A DNA stretch of 7,199 bases from positions 1 to 7,199 of the forward strand of contig CAMLOZ010000172.1 of NCBI GenBank assembly GCA_946481625.1. Reading direction: 5' to 3'. Below are positions 5,140 through 7,199 of the stretch, one piece after another. Under the pieces are notes generated by a model. It worked only from the letters and a program-made list of their open reading frames with translations. It searched no databases and was not told the DNA's origin. Within the stretch, counting starts at the first letter, position 1; each line of letters opens with the position of its first letter. Source of the DNA: an uncultured Haloferula sp. GTDB taxonomy: Bacteria; Verrucomicrobiota; Verrucomicrobiae; Verrucomicrobiales; Akkermansiaceae. The position numbers were made by a program, and so were the translations under genes.

Positions 5140-6447
5140 TCAGTGCTGCAGGTTCTTGATGGTCTGGAAGATCGCCGTGATCATCAGGTAGGCCATGGTG
5201 CCGATCAGGCCAGCCATGATGATGAGGATCGTCGGCATGATCAGGGCCATGATCCGGGAAAGGCTCTTGTCGAGTTCCTTGTCATAGCGCTCCGCGGCCC
5301 GGCGCAATGAGAGATCGAGTTTGCCGGTCTGCTCGCCCACCGAGACCATGTCGATGAGGAGTGCCGGGAAAGCACCTGTGCGGATCAGGGCCTTCGAGAA
5401 GGCGCGGCCGTCGCCCACCTGGTCGATCACCGTGTTGAGATTGTTCCGCAGGGCCAGGTTCTGCGTCGCATCCCGGGACAATTCGAGGGCGCGCAGAAGC
5501 GGCAGGCCGTTGCCCGCGAGATTTGCCATCGTTTCGAGGAACTGGACGTAGAAGCGGCTCGACACCACCGGCCCCATCAGCGGGGCGCGCAGCTTGAAGG
5601 TGTCCCAGGTCAGGCGGTTGTCCGGATTGTCCTTCCAGGCCTTGAAGAACAGGCCCGCCGCCACCAGCAGGATCAGGATGACATACCAGTAGGACTTGAT
5701 CAGACCGACCACCTTCATCATGAGCTGGATCGGCAGCGGCAGCTTGCCGCCCGGCGTGCTCTCGATCAGCGTGGTGAGCTGGGGAATGAGGATGGTGACG
5801 AACACCACCGCCACGCCGATGCCCGCCAGGATGAGGAAAGCGGGATAGATCATCGCCAGGATGAGGCGGCCCTGGAGCTCGGCCAGCGTCTTCAGGTAGT
5901 GGGCCTGGCGCTTGAGAATGGTATCGAGCGCGCCCGAAGCCTCGCCCGCCGCAGCGAGCGAGCAATAGAGCGGACCGAAGCTGGGGCTCACGCGCTTGAG
6001 CGCGGTGGAGAAGTTCATGCCGTCGCGCACCAGTTGGCGAATGCGGCTGGCCACCTCCTTGAGGCCGCCGAGCTCCTGGCGGTTCTCCATCGACTGGAGC
6101 GCCGGTTCGAGTTGCAAGCCCGCGCCAAGCATGTCCGAAAGCTCCTCGGTGAACATGATCACCTCCGGTCGCTTCAGCTTGAGCGGTCCCTCGGGCGTCT
6201 TGTCGTCGACCTCCCTGAGCTTGTCCTTGGCGGCCGCCTTCGATGACGGCTTGGCGGCTGCCGAAGCGTCGGGCTTGGCTTTCTTCGCCGCGGCGGCGGA
6301 AGATGCCGAGACGGACTCCTTCAAACTCACCGGCTGCAAGCCGCGGCGGTCGAGCACGCGCAAGGCTTCCGGACGATCCGCGGCATCCACCTCCCCGGTC
6401 TGCACGCCGCCGGAGGCACTCAGGGCTTTGTAAGAGAAGACTGGCAC
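5140..6447 (-). CDS. gspF: Type II secretion system F family protein (GspF/PilC inner-membrane platform)
   Basis: Inner-membrane platform protein around which the pilus or pseudopilus is assembled, partnered by the GspE/PilB ATPase encoded just upstream. The 435 residues open with the classic MPVFSYKAL...G....GEVDA.....A...L...GL.PVSL (1-42) cytoplasmic segment. A low-complexity Ala/Lys/Ser linker follows (about 45-76). Two T2SSF domains come next, roughly 95-222 and 297-422, each with the GLPL/GLQLEPAL..S type helices and VSVGEQTGKL (368-377) or AAAGEASGAL (165-174). Hydrophobic segments lie near 196-222, 253-268 and 399-425. The start is GTG 6445-6447, supported by the canonical N-terminus, with no clear Shine-Dalgarno sequence. 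The sequence alone does not separate GspF of a type II secretion system from PilC of type IV pili. It is separated from gspE by 125 bp of partly repetitive DNA. Confidence 0.94.
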   Translation of the reverse strand: MPVFSYKALSASGGVQTGEVDAADRPEALRVLDRRGLQPVSLKESVSASSAAAAKKAKPDASAAAKPSSKAAAKDKLREVDDKTPEGPLKLKRPEVIMFTEELSDMLGAGLQLEPALQSMENRQELGGLKEVASRIRQLVRDGMNFSTALKRVSPSFGPLYCSLAAAGEASGALDTILKRQAHYLKTLAELQGRLILAMIYPAFLILAGIGVAVVFVTILIPQLTTLIESTPGGKLPLPIQLMMKVVGLIKSYWYVILILLVAAGLFFKAWKDNPDNRLTWDTFKLRAPLMGPVVSSRFYVQFLETMANLAGNGLPLLRALELSRDATQNLALRNNLNTVIDQVGDGRAFSKALIRTGAFPALLIDMVSVGEQTGKLDLSLRRAAERYDKELDKSLSRIMALIMPTILIIMAGLIGTMAYLMITAIFQTIKNLQH

Positions 6448-6470
6448 GGGAAGCGGGATAGAAGATATAA

Positions 6471-6486
6471 GATCGATGATCGATGA
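6471..6486 (+). repeat. Short tandem GATCGAT repeat in the gspE-gspF spacer
   Basis: GATCGAT occurs twice in tandem, followed by GA and then the looser seven-base run GAAACTT, GAGACCT. The unit length is again 7 bp, though the sequence differs from the TTGGAAC tracts. It lies about 23 bp upstream of the gspF start on the minus strand. Confidence 0.5.
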
Positions 6487-6543
6487 AACTTGAGACCTCG
6501 GATTTCAGAATCGGCAACCAGTGATCCGCATCGGGCTCGAAAT

Positions 6544-6573
6544 TTGGAACTTGGACCTTCCGACTTGGCACTT
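6544..6573 (+). repeat. Heptanucleotide repeat tract C (four TTNNNNC units)
   Basis: Plus-strand units TTGGAAC, TTGGACC, TTCCGAC and TTGGCAC follow one another without gaps, then TT at 6572-6573. The next seven bases (TTCACTC, 6572-6578) also fit TTNNNNC and contain the gspE stop codon, so the tract abuts or slightly enters the end of that gene. Confidence 0.8.
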
Positions 6574-7199
6574 CACTCCGTGGCGATGTCGGTCGAGGTC
6601 ACGGAGATCACTTCCTCGATGGTCGTCTGGCCCTGCATCACCTTGATCCAGCCGTAACCGCGCATCGGGATGAATCCCTCCTTCACCGACTGGGCGCGGA
6701 TGTCCGGGGCGCTGGCACCGTGGGCGATCATGTCCTGCATCGCCTGGCTCAGCACGACGACCTCGTAAATGGCGAGACGGCCTTGGAAGCCCGTGCCCCG
6801 GCAGCGGTCGCAGCCCTTCGCAACGAAAGCCTGGCCCTCGAGGTTCATCGGAATGCCCAGTTCGCGGCGGTCGTCCATGGTCACCTCCCGCGGCACCTTG
6901 CAGTGCGGGCAGAGCCGGCGGACAAGGCGCTGGGCCAGGAAGGCTCGGACGGCCGCGGAAACGAGGAAGGGCTCCACGCCCATGTCGATCAAACGGCTGA
7001 TGCCGCCCAGCGCATCGTTGGTGTGGAGGGTGGAGAACACCAGGTGACCGGTGAGCGAGGCGCGGATGGCGATTTCCGCGGTCTCGAGGTCGCGGATTTC
7101 CCCGATCATCACCACGTTCGGGTCGGCACGGAGAATGGAGCGGAGTCCGGCGGCGAAGGTGAGGCCGATGTCCGACTTCACCGCGATCTGCATCACGCC
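6573..7199 (-). CDS. gspE: GspE/PilB-family secretion or pilus assembly ATPase, C-terminal part (5' end outside window)
   Basis: Cytoplasmic hexameric ATPase that powers pilus or pseudopilus assembly on the GspF/PilC platform. The visible 208 residues start in the middle of the ATPase domain ([20 protein letters not shown]); the N-terminal domains, Walker A and Asp box lie outside. Seen here: Walker [10 protein letters not shown] (29-37 of the fragment), the His box [15 protein letters not shown] (49-63), and the tetracysteine zinc motif C97-PH-C100 with C130-DR-C133 inside an RLCPHC...[12 protein letters not shown] frame. The zinc motif is typical of GspE/PilB and absent from PilT-type retraction ATPases. 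The end reads VTSTDIATE before TGA 6573-6575. The gene precedes gspF in the same direction. Whether the machine is a type II secretion system or a type IV pilus cannot be told here. Confidence 0.95.
   Translation of the reverse strand, partial: GVMQIAVKSDIGLTFAAGLRSILRADPNVVMIGEIRDLETAEIAIRASLTGHLVFSTLHTNDALGGISRLIDMGVEPFLVSAAVRAFLAQRLVRRLCPHCKVPREVTMDDRRELGIPMNLEGQAFVAKGCDRCRGTGFQGRLAIYEVVVLSQAMQDMIAHGASAPDIRAQSVKEGFIPMRGYGWIKVMQGQTTIEEVISVTSTDIATE

Noticed and set aside
3612..5159. Long open frame on the plus strand (515 codons) across the CPBP gene and spacer
   Set aside because: It is antisense to a clear membrane protease, is rich in His/Gln/Arg/Pro/Glu with no recognisable domain, and also runs through repeat DNA: a high-GC antisense shadow.
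5282..6571. Minus-strand open frame of 429 codons overlapping gspF in another frame
   Set aside because: Arg/Gly/Pro-rich composition, no domain, and the gspF frame carries all the conserved motifs.

Overview
The window is GC-rich, gene-dense bacterial chromosome with short spacers. It holds ten protein-coding genes, two of them cut by the window edges, and three tracts of an unusual degenerate 7-bp repeat. I see no rRNA, tRNA, CRISPR array or insertion sequence. Most starts lack a convincing Shine-Dalgarno sequence. That feature, the mix of type II secretion/type IV pilus genes with a comF-accD-folC type cluster, and the TTGGAAC-like heptad repeats make me lean towards Verrucomicrobiota (Luteolibacter-like). 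This is an inference from general impression, not a demonstrated assignment.

Left edge (1-186): the last 34 codons of a plus-strand short-chain dehydrogenase, converging on the end of folC.

Housekeeping block (187-4655, all minus strand, read right to left): a CPBP-family membrane protease, a ComF-family phosphoribosyltransferase, accD (acetyl-CoA carboxylase beta subunit), an antitoxin of the 'putative addiction module component' type, a RelE/ParE-type toxin, and folC (folylpolyglutamate/dihydrofolate synthase). Spacing is tight: CPBP and comF overlap by up to 29 nt, comF-accD are 19 nt apart, accD-antitoxin 41 nt, antitoxin-toxin 2 nt, and the toxin stop overlaps the folC start as ATGA. 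This looks like one transcription unit. The notable point is a toxin-antitoxin pair sitting inside the accD-folC junction, so that folC translation is probably coupled to toxin translation.

Divergent spacer (4656-4812): filled with two oppositely oriented arrays of TTNNNNC heptads that contain a perfect 17-bp inverted repeat. One array ends exactly at the start codon of a small plus-strand gene (82 aa, unknown function). The other runs into the 5' end of the CPBP gene and makes its start codon uncertain.

Secretion/pilus block (5140-7199, minus strand): gspE/pilB-type ATPase (C-terminal part only; it runs off the right edge), then gspF/pilC-type inner-membrane platform protein. Their 125-bp gap carries a third heptad tract abutting the gspE stop codon. 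GspE and GspF are the motor and the membrane platform of the same assembly machine. A GC-rich hairpin lies between the converging small gene and gspF.
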